A stretch of 64,000 nt of DNA from Chrysemys picta bellii (GCF_011386835.1 NC_088805.1:20332836-20396835), one strand, 5' to 3'. Positions 12,556 through 25,564 are shown, counted from the stretch's first letter. Made by a program: numbers and translations. The notes: generated by a model from the sequence alone, not told the origin.

Positions 12556-12858
12556 CAGTGGTGGATTAGCCACTAGGCCAATGGGGCCCATGCCCAGGGG
12601 CCCCGGCCAAGTGCGGCACCCCCATGTCCCAACCTGCTCTGCCCACCTGGCGCTCCTGTCAGGGAGCGGGGGAAGCTCCCATGCCCCAACCCTGCTACCC
12701 CAAAGGAGTGCCTGGTGGGGGGGGGGGCAAGTCATTGCACCCGAATCTCATTTCCCCAGAAAGAGTGCTGGGAGAGGGTCAGACTGCAGGCAGAAGGGGT
12801 AGGGAGGGGCCCCCACTTGCTCTGGCTCAGGGCCCCACAAAACCCTAATCTGTCTTTG
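12556..12858. mobile_element. GC-rich hAT-like non-autonomous element
   Basis: The left end GGTGGATTAGCCACTAGGCC and right end GGGCCCCACAAAACCCTAATC are imperfect inverted termini. The interior is rich in GGGGCCC blocks and includes a run of 12 G (12717-12728). Boundaries and superfamily are tentative; I could not find a clean target duplication. Confidence 0.5.
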
Positions 12859-13045
12859 AAGAGTAGAGAAGGGAATAGTAAGACCTTCCACCCCACGTGT
12901 GATGGCATTAAGACTCCTTGGATTGAGTCTGTTCACAAGGGCAAGGGCAGGAGCTGCACACCTGATACTCCCACCCATGGGAGCGTATTGCATGGAATCC
13001 TCATTTATACAAAAATTATGCAATATGCAATGAACAACTCGGAAA

Positions 13046-13120
13046 GCACAGGGCCAGATTCTGATCTAAGTCCCTCCAGTTTTATACTGGGGTAACTATT
13101 GTCTTCAGTGGAGTTATTTT
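13046..13120. repeat. Short dispersed phrase GGGCCAGATTCTGATC...CAGTGGAGTTA
   Basis: This self-complementary unit (ACTGGGGTAACTATTGTCTTCAGTGGAGTTA) recurs in diverged form at about 2341-2420, 24490-24560 and 61310-61370. Such phrases are common in turtle and bird introns. I cannot assign a family. Confidence 0.5.
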
Positions 13121-14576
13121 GTAGCTGATCCCCAACCCTACAATAGCTCCAGCTGCCTGAATTAGTTTTCATCCAACAGAGAACTGATTCCCAAACTGAG
13201 ATGGCTTCGGTGAGTCCTAGCAGGTGTTATTAGTCAATGGAGTTACCATGTGAAATCTCATGGTATCTCACCATGTATAACCAAGTCACTCTTGCTGTCA
13301 CTGGGGATGAGATTTTGTTCCCTCGTCACTGCTTCTTCTTCTTTTTTTTTAAAGACCACATAACCATTAACTATTTATGGGCATGTTTGAAGACATAAGG
13401 TTATTTTTTTTTTCATTTGATTGCACTGAATCTGAGCTGCTTATTAATCTGATTCTTTGTCTCCCTCTTTTCTATCAATGCATTCAAAAGTACATAAAAT
13501 AGGGCTTAAAACTGCTGTTCATGTAATTAGAAGAGCAAACAGAAGGTAAGCAAAGATTGAAGAAAAGCTTACATCAGCGAACAAAGATACAAGACTAGCT
13601 TTGAAGCTGGGACAGTGCCCCCACTGCAATGCCAACGTGCCACAGGCATACACTGCATCAGAAGGAAAAAAATGGGCCTGGCAAAGAGGGTGTGATTAGG
13701 AGCTATTCCTTCATTCCAATGGGCATTTCCGCATATGTTACACTATTAGTATTTAGTGTTCTTTTCCTTTAAATCCTACTGAGAGGCAGTTGCAAAACAA
13801 ATTGTGCTAATGTGAAGACATACTGGAGGTCATGGAAGAATGAGAGAAGTGAAATATTTTGTGTAATTACTTTAATAATAGACAAAGAGCATAAAGGAAT
13901 ATTAAGTCACTTTAGTGCTGGTCTTCCCAGAACAGGCTAATTAGATGTAAAGGGACGGATTCTGCTTTCATAGATGGGCATAGATTAGGTTACTCCACTT
14001 CTGTGCCTGAGTATCTGAGAACAGAATCTGGCTAATCCACATTATGTTGCTGTATTGTAAAACAGAATCTGTCCCATCATACTCTGATATATGACCTAAC
14101 TCTGTATAGTAATGTAGAAAATTAAATGTCAGGGGAAAAAGTGCTATCATTTGGGCATTTATTATTTAATCTTTGTCATTATACTAGCAGAAAATCCCTC
14201 TAGTCCTTTTTGTTGTGACAATACTACACTGTGGCCTTTATATGCTAATTAAAAGTGCCTAGGGCCTGCAGTTGGGAAGCTGGTGGAAAAAGAGGCAGAC
14301 TGTTTTCAAAAGCAGTTCTATATACTCTGAGTTGACTCATGGACAAGTTCCTTGATTTTACTTCATGTGCTGCTGATGGATGTAGAAATATGAATGCATG
14401 CTGCATTTCTGCATGCAGACTGTGGGAGAAGGATGCGGGGGATATAAGTAAATATAACAGAGAAGGGGGTAATTATCCTCCAGGGGAAGCAGGAAGAGGG
14501 TTTGGCCCACTCAAAAGAAGCTGCTCAACCTGTTGGAAATGGAGGATCCCCCAGCTGGGCTCATTAAAATGAGTAT

Positions 14577-14785
14577 CAGGGCCGGCTCCAGCATTTCTGC
14601 CACTGCAAGCAAAAAATAAAAAAAAATTTAAAAAAGCCGCGATCGGCGGCGGCAGTTCGGCGGCAGGTCCTTCGCTCCTAGAGGGAGTGAGGGACCTGCC
14701 GCCCCCGAATTGCCACACGTGCCGCCCCTCTCTCTTGGCCGCCCCAAGCACCTGCTTGTTAAGCTGGTGCCTGGAGCTGGCCCTG
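14577..14785. mobile_element. hAT MITE with perfect 8-bp target duplication
   Basis: Terminal inverted repeats are CAGGGCCGGCTCCAG at the left and CTGGAGCTGGCCCTG at the right. Both flanks carry ATGAGTAT (14569-14576 and 14786-14793), the 8-bp duplication expected of hAT. The right end, reversed, matches the left end of the element at 43036-43509, so they are one family. Confidence 0.92.
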
Positions 14786-15064
14786 ATGAGTATATAAACA
14801 GGAAGGGGGAGTTGCCTGAAGCATTTGTGAGGGAAAGAAAGGTGTTGTCTGTCTATCCCATGGAGGTAATAGGCCCAGGAAACATGAAGATGATGGAAGC
14901 CTTGTTGCTTAATCACACCAGTGGGATGTGTTGTTCCCTCTCCCCTCTCAGCTCAGGGAGGTACTAAGGCCAGGAGACTCCCAGACCATCCCTGACCAGG
15001 TGACATGAGCCCCCTGGAGAAGGACTGCCTTCCTCACACTGGAGGAATGTACAGCTCACTAGAG

Positions 15065-15239
15065 CAATGGTGGGCAACCTGCGTCTCGCTCCACTTCCCG
15101 CAGCTCCCATTGGCCGGAAACGATGAACCGCGGCCACTAGGAGCTGCGGGTGGCTGTGCCTGTGGACGATCAATGTAAACAAACTGTCTTGTGGCCCGCC
15201 AGTGGATTACCCTGACGGGCCACAGGTTGCCCACCACAG
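15065..15239. mobile_element. hAT MITE (CAATGGTGGGCAACCTG termini)
   Basis: Termini CAATGGTGGGCAACCTG and CAGGTTGCCCACCACAG are inverted. Flanks CACTAGAG (15057-15064) and CACTACAG (15240-15247) match at 7 of 8 bases, fitting a hAT duplication. The interior includes a GC-rich CCGCAGCTCCCATTGGCCGG phrase. Confidence 0.88.
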
Positions 15240-16109
15240 CACTACAGGCTTAGAGTTAAGATGGTTTTCCCTTTGTTTTGGCTACCTCTGGCTAAGGTGA
15301 GCCTGCTTGTATTTGGGACCATGCTGAGAAAAAGCATTGATACTGGAAGCTGGTTAGTGGAGGAGACTTCCTGCTTAGAGGCCATTGGCTCCACAATGTA
15401 AGTTTTTTCCTGGAAGAGCTACAGCCATCCCAGTTTTCACTGAGGGACAGAATCCTTTACCTTAATACAGGGCAGCATGCTACCTCCATTGCACTGCAAA
15501 TCCATGAGGTGTGTTGGAGGACAGTCAAACCACCTCTCCCTGCTGTGGTGAAGAAACTGTCCTCTGCTGGGCCACCCACTAGTGCAGTCATCTCTGTTGC
15601 TTGCATCAGGGCTTCTCTTTTGTTGTTCCCCAGCACCTGTTGTTGAACCTGCCTGGGCCCTGGTAAGGTGTATTTGTCTTGTTCATAACCAGTGATTGCA
15701 TACTGGCTTTGTGTGGATGGATGGTGTTGCCCCCACAGAATGGGTAAAGGACTTATTACTGCTGCTATCAAAGGAAATTGTCCTTGAGCACAAATGGTAG
15801 AGGTCTGTGGTTCTTCAGCTGCAGGTCAAAGTTACTAGTCTCCCTTGCCTTTGTGTGATATTTATGTAATTGCATGTGACTCTGAAAGGCAAAGGCATTT
15901 CCCTGTGAATTCTGGTATTGTATCATGGAACCCTCTAATGCTGTGACTTTCACTTTACCTTATGTCAGGGAGTAGACTTTTGCATGATGAGCTTGGTTTA
16001 GACTTGGCTTATTGGGCAGCTCATTATTTTGTAGTCTCTGTGCATCATTTACTTTTATCCCTTGTTACTGCTGTGGGTAAGCAGCCTGCTTTTTTCTTTT
16101 GCTTGCTCA

Positions 16110-16473
16110 ATGTATTCAGAGAGCTTCCTGCCACCAAACAGCTGTTTGGCGGCGCTTAGCGCTTTCCGGGGGGGAGGTGGGGGTGGGGAGGGGAGGAGCA
16201 GGGAACCGTGTGCTCAGGGGAGGAGGTGGAGAAGAGGCAGGGCAGGGGCGGGGATTTGGGGAAGGGGTTGGAATAGGGGCAGGAAGGGGGCAGAGTTGGG
16301 ATGGAGACTTTGGAGAAGGGGCGGGGCCTAATGAATGGGGTGGAGTGGGGCGGGGCCGGGGGCAAGGCGGGGGCTTTTGTACCTTTATATGAAAAGGTGT
16401 CAGTGGTACGGCTCTCGGGCCAATGTACTAGTCCTCATGTGGCCCGCATGGGGATTTGAGTTCGAGATCCCTG
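16110..16473 (-). mobile_element. hAT element fragment with G-rich interior
   Basis: The right end (minus-strand start) reads CAGGGATCTCGAACTCAAAT, a hAT-type terminus. Next come a phrase with GGCCCGAGAGCCGTACC and then about 220 bases of strongly G-skewed GGGG(A/C)GGGG sequence (16165-16375). The left limit is uncertain and no target duplication was found. The G-rich strand could form quadruplexes. Confidence 0.6.
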
Positions 16474-16682
16474 CTCTAGATCATTAGAGCGACATTGTTA
16501 TTTCATTCAGAAGTATGCCCTAAAGAGTGACCAAAAGGAATATCACTGCATCACCTGAACCTGGCCCTTATCTCTGTCCAAAATAACTTGACAAGGATAC
16601 ATAATGTATAAACATACACATGTAGATCACAATGCATTTCCAAATTAATGAAGCCCCAATTTTCTAAGGTAACATTCTCTAT

Positions 16683-16870
16683 TGGATAGTACATTGGACT
16701 TGCATAGAGTTCTATTCCCAGCTCAGCCACTGATCTGCTATGTGTTCCCTCTGTGCCTCTCCTTACCCTCCCACCCACTTATATATAAGCTCTCTGGGAC
16801 AGGTATTGTCTATTCAGTGCTTAGCTCAACAGGGCCCTAATCTACCATAGTATCAATCAATAAATATTCT
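16683..16870 (+). mobile_element. CORE-SINE / MIR-like relic with L2-like tail
   Basis: TTCTATTCCCAGCTCAGCCAC...CTCTGTGCCTCTCC follows the MIR core order. It continues into GGACAGGTATTGTCTATTCA and AATCAATAAATA, the 3' tail style of these SINEs. Confidence 0.7.
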
Positions 16871-17394
16871 AAACAGGGAAGTTCAGTTATAATGGCTTTA
16901 ATTAACACTAACATTCAATTCAAAACTAGATCAGTACCAAATAGGAATGTCCTCTACATGGCAAAAGAAGCCTGTGGCAGCAAGTTGGAGAGCCCAGGTC
17001 TACAGACTTGGGCTCATGCTATGGCCCTAAAAAGAGCCATGGAGATGATCAGGTTCAGGCTGGAGCACAGGCTCTGTAGCTCGGGGAGGATGGCGGGTTT
17101 CAGAGCCTGAGCTGGAACAGCTACACAGCTGTTTTTAGTACCACAGTGCAAATCCAAGTGTGTAGACCCAGGATCTGAGACTCGCTGTGGCAGGTTTGGG
17201 TTTTTGTTTTTTTGCTGTATAGCCATATACGTAAAGCCACATTACGTTTATACTTAGACGTAAAGTGACAATAAAAATCTAGCTATTGGAGAAATCTAAC
17301 TCAGATCTTCAGGTTTGTTCCTTGGCTTTAAGCTTAGTCATTAGTGACACGAGTCAACTTTTAAACCAAGATCAAGCCCCAAGTTACTCTAGCT

Positions 17395-17768
17395 CAGGGG
17401 TTCTCAAACTTTATTCCACCGTGACCCCCTTCTGACAACAAAAATTACTTCATGACCCCAGGAGGGGGGACCGAAGCCTGAGCCCACCAGAGCTCCGCCA
17501 CCCCGGGCAGGGGGGCCAAAGCCTAAGCCCCACGACTCTGGGCACGGGGGCCAAAGCTGAAGATCAATGGCTTCAGCCCCAGGCAGGGGGCCTGCAACTT
17601 GAGCCCTGCCATCCAGGGCTTCGGCCCTCGGGCTTTGGCTTCGGCCCTCGACAGCGGGGCTCGGGTTTCAGCCCTGGGCCCCAGCAAGTCTAAGCCAGCC
17701 CTGGCTACCCCATTCAAATGGGGTTCCAACCCATTTTGGGGTCCCAACCCACAGTTTGAGAACTGCTG
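17395..17768. mobile_element. hAT MITE (CAGGGGTTCTCAAACT termini)
   Basis: The left terminus CAGGGGTTCTCAAACT and right AGTTTGAGAACTGCTG are inverted with two mismatches. The flanks share CTAGCT, offset by one base, so the target duplication is degraded. The interior is GC-rich with repeated GGGCTTCGGCCCTCGGGC-like segments. The open frames inside (17523-17903 minus, 17599-17868 plus) are not genes. Confidence 0.85.
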
Positions 17769-18179
17769 CCTAGCTATCGAGAATGGCTTGGTGTCATTGT
17801 TTGAGTTATCAGCCAGGCCACACAAACATAATAAGAGTCTCCTCTTTCTTTTCAAGTTCTTAAAATAGGAGATCACAGTTCCACAGCTTCTCTCACTTGT
17901 CATTCAGTGGTGACCAAACCATCAGAAGAAACAGTAACGTACTTCTCTATGCAAGGCAAAGAAGAGAATGCTCCAGTGCTGACGCAGTCCTCTTCTATGA
18001 CAACCTTTTGTGCCTGAGTGCACCCACTGAAGTTAAAATGGTAAAAATCCTCATTGACTTTGACGAGAGCAAGACTGGGCCCTTGATGGCCAGGTCAGGG
18101 TATATTCAGTATTCGGTGCAGAGTCTACTCTGAAAGTGGGAGGCTGTATTTCCAAATCTATCTGGTACCTCTTGAGCAG

Positions 18180-19907
18180 AGATGGGCCCAAGCCCTAAAG
18201 TTCAGAGATGTAATTCTGATTCAGACTATCTGTATCCCTGATAAGCATTCCTGCTCTGAGACCGGCTGCGACATCTTGTGATCTAATATAAAGTAACCCT
18301 GCATCACTACTTGCACTTCTCTATGATTAGTATTTAGAGATAGTGGCTAATGATGTAGCAGGAAGTATATAACCTGAGGCAGGAGAGGAAATCAGGTCAG
18401 ACGTGTGCACTCGGGCAGAGTCTATTGCTGCTTAATAACAGCAAAAAAAGCAGAGTGGGGGGGAAGAGGATTTGCATCTCTTCCTACTTTACACTGGTGC
18501 AGGTCAGGATAGTTTCCCCTGAAGTCAGTGGGGCTGCGGGGAGCTAACGGAGAGCAGACTGACCCTTCAGTTTCTAATGCTGAGCCTCAGCGAGGACGTT
18601 GCACTCTGCCCTGTTGGAATGCTCCATACACACGATGGTTAAATGATGTTTAAAAAAAAAAAAAATCTCCTCGTTGCAGATCAAACTTACATTTGGTTGC
18701 CAGAGACACCCTGTCAGCCAAACAGAGCAACTGTGATGAGCCAGGAAGATCAAACTACAGGTGAGCTTGCCAGGACGGCAGCTTAGCCCTGGCTGCAGTC
18801 AGTTTTTCAAGGAACCAAACCAACTCTTTAATGATGTGCCAGGTGCTACAGGTGTGCGCATTGTAAAGTGCCCATAACCATGAATCCTAGCTTCCCAACC
18901 TGTAGAAGAAAAATTAATGAATCCTCCTATCAACAGTAAACAAGAGGACAGAAATCAAACTGTCCACGTTTTAAATAAAGCATCATGGCAGTTTTCTAAT
19001 ATGTACCATGTTTATGTTCTCAAATGTATCCGCAGTAGCAGTTTGTCGTCTTCTCTTTCTTCCCACCCTACCCCATCCCAGTTGTTTTATTTCACTGTGA
19101 AGGAGGCTATGGCATTTCATTCTCTTTCTATTATTCCTCTATTAATCCTTCTCAGATGTAAACCGCCCATGGGCATAGCGTACCTTTATTTGTAAGCAGA
19201 CCTCTTCATTGATTTCAGTAGGGAGTGCTGCTCTGAAAACAGACGGCTCCATGATTGCTTAAGCAATAGGCACAGCCCTCCAAATCTAGGCTAAGGGGTG
19301 TCTTTTTTTTCTTCTGCTAGGGAAACTATACAAGGGCATTTTTCTAATGTAAGAGCCAACTTCTGCTCTCAGGTCCTGATCCAGCCCCCTCAACTCCTGT
19401 TGGAAGCAATGGGAGTTGAGGGTTGCTCAGCCTGTCATAAACTCAGGCCTTCTAAGTAAGTTAATGTAAAACCAGGGTAAAGAAGATTACAGTAAAGCTT
19501 TTGTTTGCTTATTTATTTATTCATTTCCCCAAATTAGCATTACTTGGCTTTTTTCTGTTTGGTGAATGACTTGTTGCCCCTTCCTCTGGGGGTAAAAATG
19601 GACTTGCCTTGTTTGCATCCTCAATATCGTGTCAATTAACCTGTGCTCCTCTTTTCTGTTTGTGTGCTGGGAGCAATGTTAGTGGGCCATGCATAAGCAC
19701 TGGGTGAAACTGGGCTCAGTGATTGGACTTGTCTGCAACTGGCTGGCAGACTGACTTGTCTGATGGCTACTCTGTTATTAGTGTTTGGAAACAGGGCAGC
19801 GCACGCTAGTGTATATATCTAGGCCTCTAGGGCCTGGTTCTATCTGTTATACTGGTGTTGCTTCAACACAGTGAATCAGTGGAGTGAGCTCCTGATTTGC
19901 ACCACTG
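18180..19907. other. Unique intronic sequence
   Basis: No exon or clear element. An A-run lies near 18650-18665. A short inverted phrase, CCCCCTCAACTCCTGTTGG...AATGGGAGTTGAGGG, lies at about 19383-19425. Confidence 0.4.
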
Positions 19908-20144
19908 TGGGGTACGTCCAGACTACCTGCCATATCGGCGGGTAGCAATCGATCCCCGAACGCCACCTGAGCGAGCGGCGGTAGCGGAGTCGATGGGGGA
20001 GCCGCGGCCATCGATCCTGCGCAGTGAGGACGGGAGGTAAGTCGGAATAAGATATTTCGACTTCAGCTACGGTATTCCCATAGCTGAAGTTGCGTATCTT
20101 ACATCGACACCCTCCCCCCACCCCCCAGTGTAGACCAGGCCTAA
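19908..20144. mobile_element. Non-autonomous DNA element with ATCGATCCCCGA core
   Basis: Ends TGGGGTACGTCCAGACTACC and CAGTGTAGACCAGGCCTAA are imperfect inverted termini. The interior carries AGCAATCGATCCCCGAACGC and GGGGGAGCCGCGGCCATCG, with a further inverted pair around GACTTCAGCTACGGTATTCC / CATAGCTGAAGT. A partial relative is at 49498-49690. CpG content is high for an intron. Confidence 0.65.
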
Positions 20145-20961
20145 GTGAGGAGAGACTCAGGCCTTAAAGTTCAGGGGACGTTCCTCATCACATAGACCTT
20201 CTTTAATAAATTTGTTACAGATTTGGGGGCTGATCTACTTAATGCATGGGCCTTTGAGTAGAAATTTAACTTTCCTCATCCCCTGTAAGCCTCAAAATTA
20301 CCACACAAGGTTGATTTCTAAGCCTTTCCTTTTCGATTCTGGAATCTGAGCTACTTTTTCTGCTACAAAGAAGGGTGTAGATGTTGCTGTGTTCATTTGC
20401 GACCTGACCCATCAGCTAGTATCGCACTCTTCCTGTAGCAAACTAAATCATAAACAATTATTTAAAAAAAAAGACTAAGAAGAAGAGGCACGACAGGCAG
20501 TGGCAGAGAGGGAGAAATCCAAGTACGTGCAGGAGCAAGATAGGAGAATAAGAGCAAAAGAAGAGGGGAGGGGAAAAAAAAAGATAAAAGGTCTAGGTAA
20601 ACCCAGGCTTCAAAAGAAAACTCCCTGTGAGGCGACATAGATGCACCTGACAAAAAGGCACAGAAATGTAGTTCAAGAAAAATACATGTACCTACAGATG
20701 TAAAATATACGGTCTGTCAAGGAAATGAGAACGCTAGGAAGCTAGCTGTCAGTGTTGCTCTGTGGCAATATGAAAGGAGAGTATGTCATCCATAAACAGT
20801 GTAGAAAACAACGTCACAATGGAAAGAAAATGGAAGTGACAGGCCCTATCCAGCACCTGTCAAAATCAATGGCCAAACTCGTACTGATTTCAGTGGGATC
20901 AAAACTGTGTCCTTATGGAGGGGTCTTAACAGGGGTACTCAAAATGCAAAGTTCAGAATGG

Positions 20962-21198
20962 TGGGTGAGGTAGTATCTTTTATTGGACCAACTTCTGTTG
21001 GTGAAAGAGACACACTTTTGAACTTACACAGATCTTTTGTTCAGGTATTCCTTCCCCAGACCTGAAGAAAAGCTCTGCATAAGCTCAAAAGCGTGTCTCT
21101 TTCACCAACAGAAGTTGGTCCAACAAAAGGTATTACCTCACCCAGCTTGTCTCTCTAATATCCTGGGACAAACACAGCTACGACAACACTGCACAGTC
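20962..21198 (-). repeat. Fold-back retroposon-like element, 237 bp, with 8-bp flanking repeats
   Basis: Arms starting GGGTGAGGTAGTATCTTTTA (left) and ending AAAGGTATTACCTCACCCAG (right) are complementary over about 50 bases, including TTGGTGAAAGAGAC paired with GTCTCTTTCACCAA. The minus-strand head reads GTTGTCGTAGCTGTGTTTGTC. CAGAATGG flanks both sides (20954-20961 and 21199-21206). Confidence 0.82.
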
Positions 21199-22259
21199 CA
21201 GAATGGCAGCTGATCAGTTCTTCCAGGTTATTCATGAGAACAATCACCTGATAAAATGAAAAGGGCAGCACCTTGGTTCTTAATGTTGCTCTACACAACT
21301 TTAACCAAGACCGGCACCCTCTCAGATTGTTTAGTTCTCTTTGTGCCCTTGTTAATCTCAGCCATTTTCCTTGTATTCCTGCTTGGGGAGTAGAATTGCA
21401 GACATAAATGGCTAATGTTCTTTTCAGTGTAGTTCTGCGGAATGGTTCAGTGGAAAAAGTTGGGGGCCCTGGCTTTGAGTCCAGGAGTTAAATGTCATTG
21501 AGCTTAATGCTAGAGTCTAATCAAGTAAAATGGGTGGAGAACATGGAGCTGCTCTGTAATATTTTCTGAATACTGTATGTGACCTGTTGCTGGATTTGTT
21601 TGCTGTATGAATGTGTTGGTTTAGTTTAATAGCAGGCTGTTGAAAGAACAGGTAAGACAATGGCTCCAGATAATATACCTCCAAGTAAACACTTCTGGCA
21701 TTGTTACAAGACAATGGAAGGGGAATTGGCTGGTGGAGGTTGGCTCAGCTCCCCTCTGTGGAGCTCACCCAGAGTGTGTGCTGAGAGAACAAAGAACTTT
21801 GGTTGTGTTTGAAAGCAGTCCCTCAAGGACAGGGCAGGGAGTCTTAATGGTAGTAGAGCCAGACTCCCCACAGTGTTGAGTCTGGAGTAAGATGGGCCTG
21901 CATACAACTTAGGTAAGAGAGGCATGTGCATAGACCTTTTGTTGTGTTTAAAATCCTTTTTCTCTAATGTTATATGTTGTTCCTACGGTTAAGATTAAAC
22001 ATTATGGGTTTCTTACAAGGCTGTGTTGTGTCATTGTATTCACCACTGGTCACAAGCTCATGAAGGAAAGAACCACAGGAATCCAAGCCCAGTTCCGACT
22101 GTTGGTGTAAGCGCTGTTCATCCACAGGGGACTGTAACCAAGTACCTGGTCTAAGAATGGGAGAATCATGGGATTCCACATTAGGGAAGGTAATGAGGCC
22201 TGAGACCAAGGGAGTGCACTTAGAGAGGCCAGAGAAGGGGTCAGAGGCACAGCTTGCCC

Positions 22260-25200
22260 TGTATCTGTAACAAAATGCCCATTGATGTCAATGGGAATTT
22301 TGCTGGATTAGAAACCTCCAGCCTTTGGCTCTTCATTAGCACGTTGGGATTTATCTAATTCTTTAGTCATATCTGATTCAGAATTCCTTTCCTCCAAATA
22401 CACAACCTTTCCGTTGCCTTCCTCTAATTTGCATTAATGAACTCCTTGCCATTCAAAAGATCTTTTACCTATTAAAAAAAAGGTCCTTTAACTTGGCTAT
22501 GAAAAGCGTGTGCCTGAAGCTAATTAAATATCCCAGAAGCTTTAAGTCTAACATGTTGGAGCTTTTCAGGGAGAGTCCACCTCTCTGTGTCTGAGTGCAT
22601 CTCCTCCTTGGAGCAGTTCTCCTGTCATGTTAATGAGCACTTCACCACAGGGCTTCTTTGTTTCCTTTGGAAAATTAAGGCTTGCAGAAAATCCAGTGTG
22701 TAGATATAGCTGATCCAATTCATGTTGCTCAGTGAGACACCGATCATTACAGCAATGTGAAATTCACTGCTACGGGAGGCTGTCCAGTCAAATATTAGTG
22801 GCTGGTTTTTAAAGCTGGAGGACTGCACCTTGACCCATGCACCTTGATGGGAAGGTTCATGTGTTCCAATGATTTTAAGGATTATGCTAATGGTAGTTTT
22901 TAACTGCTGGTAGGGCCACTCAAGCTGGACAGGTCAAAGGGTAGGGACCAGAGGAAAAGCAGTCTGCTGGCACTCCAGGTCAGGGGTTAAGCAGTAGGCC
23001 AACAATCTAGCCTCATAAAAAGGCTAAGTTATAAACATGACACGGTAGCCATTCCAGCAAACAGCATGATAGACAGCGTCGGTGAACCCTTGTTCATGCC
23101 CTAAGTGATGTCTGGTGCAGGAAGGATTCAGATTTTTCAAAGTGCTGGGTAATTTTAAGACTACTAAGAATATTTCTAGCTGACCACGTTAAGATAATGA
23201 TGAGGGTAATCAGATATTATGCTTCAGCTCTTAAGATGCTTACCAGTGGGGTTTGAGAAGGAATTTTTCCTCCATGTACTGTACAGCATTGCTTAATTGG
23301 CTAAGGACTTTATGATTTGTGTTTGGTTTTCCCTGAAGCCTCAGGTATCATCCACTGCCGGAAGCCAAATACCAAACTGATGACACTCTCAGATTTTGGC
23401 TTCCTTTAAAAGCAATTGGCTGTCAAACAGCTTCATAGACCAGAGTTTCAGCCCCACTGGCCTTCCTCCATATGCATGCCATCATCATCAAGGGGGCCTT
23501 TGGAAGTTTTCCTACCCTGCTCCATCCTTCTGCATAGCGCACTCAAACATATTTCAGCATTGTAAGCCACATGTCTGCTGGGATTTTAAAACTAGGAGAC
23601 AAGTCTTGGTATCAGTTACTCAAATTAAAAGAAAACACACAGGTCTTTCTTTTTCATTGCTTGATCATAAAAATGAAAAAATAATAATCAGGACAGCTGA
23701 TGTGTAATTTAGAAGTATGCTGATGATAGTGGGTTGTCTTTTCCTTTATGTACTAAAAATGCTCCATGTTGCTCCCCAATGTGTTGGTTTTCCCCCCAGA
23801 ATCTTTCTCTGATGGGGCTCGTTTCTGCTCCCATCAAAGTAAATGGTAAAACTGGATGGGAGCAGGATATGGTTTATGATCTGTAGGAATGGGATCGGCA
23901 TCTACTTCATAAATGGGACCTTTACCTCCTACAGCATCTGCATCTCCCAGTTCTTGTCTCTCAGGAATCTGTTTATCTCCTACCAAATTACCTGTTGTAA
24001 TTAGAGAACATTTTCTCATCTCGAGGGGAAACAGGCTTCAAATGAGTATTCCATAAAAGCAATTACTTTTGATATTGGATATCTGCACATGTAAACTTAA
24101 TATCTTTTCCAATTAAAAAAAAATAATGACTTCTGCGTCCAGAGAGGGAGTAGTCTATACAATGTTGTTCTGTCTGCTAAGTCTATGGGGGTGCGATGGG
24201 CACCCACAGAAACATCTGTGCAGGGGGGCAGCTGTGACTTGGTGCTTATAAAATGGATAGCTACACCTGTGCAGGGAATGCTGCTTTGCACATTTGGGTC
24301 ATCACATAGGAGAGGACTTCTATGATGGCACAATAGAGCCAGGTGATTTCCCCCTCTCCCAGGGTTTCCTGTCTTATTTGAAAATGAGGACTTGGTCACA
24401 AATCATAGTGCAATAAAATCTTCTATTTTGTGCTCATACCCAATGACTGGCTCTCCATTATACGTTTTTTCATAACGTTTCCCCTCATTGCCTGATTCTC
24501 CTCCTCCTACATTGACTGCAGTGGAGCTAATCCTGATTTACACCAACATAACTCAAAGGCAAATGAGTCCCAATGTGAACCCGAGCCATTATGAGAGATC
24601 CTTGTAATGTTAAGACACGAATGCTGCCTGCTCTTTGTGTGCGGCCTGCTTACCAGCTTAGCCCCGGGTTGCACCAGAACCCTCTTGTTTTGCAAGGCAG
24701 ATATACCGTGTATTGAACGACATGGAATCTTTCCTCTGGCTGACATTGGAGGAGTGGTGCTAAGGCTTTTCAGCTGGAAGTCATCCTTACATACATCAGA
24801 ACTGCCATCTTTCATCTTATCAAACCAGCATGAGAGCATAGAGAGCTTTTCTCACAACATTTCAGCAAAGGAATCCTTTCGGCATCTTCTTGGTTGGGGT
24901 TATTTTTGAGAAAAGTCTGGAAAACAAAACCCAGGGCACTTCCCAGCAGGAGCTTCTTGCTTTTTGTTCCCAAGAAGACGTCTGGGCAGATGGTGTCCCT
25001 CCTGAAGCCCAAGAGGACAGAGTTTGTTGGTGAAATAAAGTCATAGAAAGCTCTGCAGTAGAGAGTGAACCATTCTGATATCTTGCTGTGAATGTTATGG
25101 GTGAAATCCACTCCAGCTTTATAAAATCGGGTGCAGTATGGAGCAACTGAGATGAAATACACCTCGCCAGCCTTGAATTGGAGCCCAGGGCTGCGGTGTA

Positions 25201-25560
25201 TCCCCTGTCTCCCGCAATGGCTGTCCCAGCCCGTCAGATGGAATGAGACAGATGTTGGAGCCACTGGATCCTCATAATCCCAGAGCCCATGGGCCCAACC
25301 TTGTCCTCCCCCCCTGTGGCCTGTGTGAGGCCAGTTTGCACACCATTTCTTCCCCACCGCAAGGATTCATTGGCATCCCTTGTGAGGTTGCTCTGACCTG
25401 GGCCTGCTGCACAAACCCCTATGTGAGGCTTAAATGAGGGGTAGGGTCTTGTGCTAGACTCCATCCCCTGAGTGAATTTTGCCCAAAGGACATGCTAAGT
25501 ATCTGGTTGTTTTATGCGATTACACCGGGGATTGTGTCATTTATAACAAATAATTGTTCT
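22260..25560. other. Unique intronic sequence, no gene recognised
   Basis: Contains an AT-rich block with homeobox-like TAAT cores at 22415-22560. A 181-codon antisense open frame (24812-25357) has no recognisable domain and no splice context I can defend. No repeats are obvious beyond short phrases. Confidence 0.4.
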
Positions 25561-25564
25561 TAAT

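Noticed and set aside
14473..14916. 147-codon minus-strand open frame
   Set aside because: It spans the hAT MITE at 14577-14785 and both target-duplication copies, so it cannot be an ancestral coding region.
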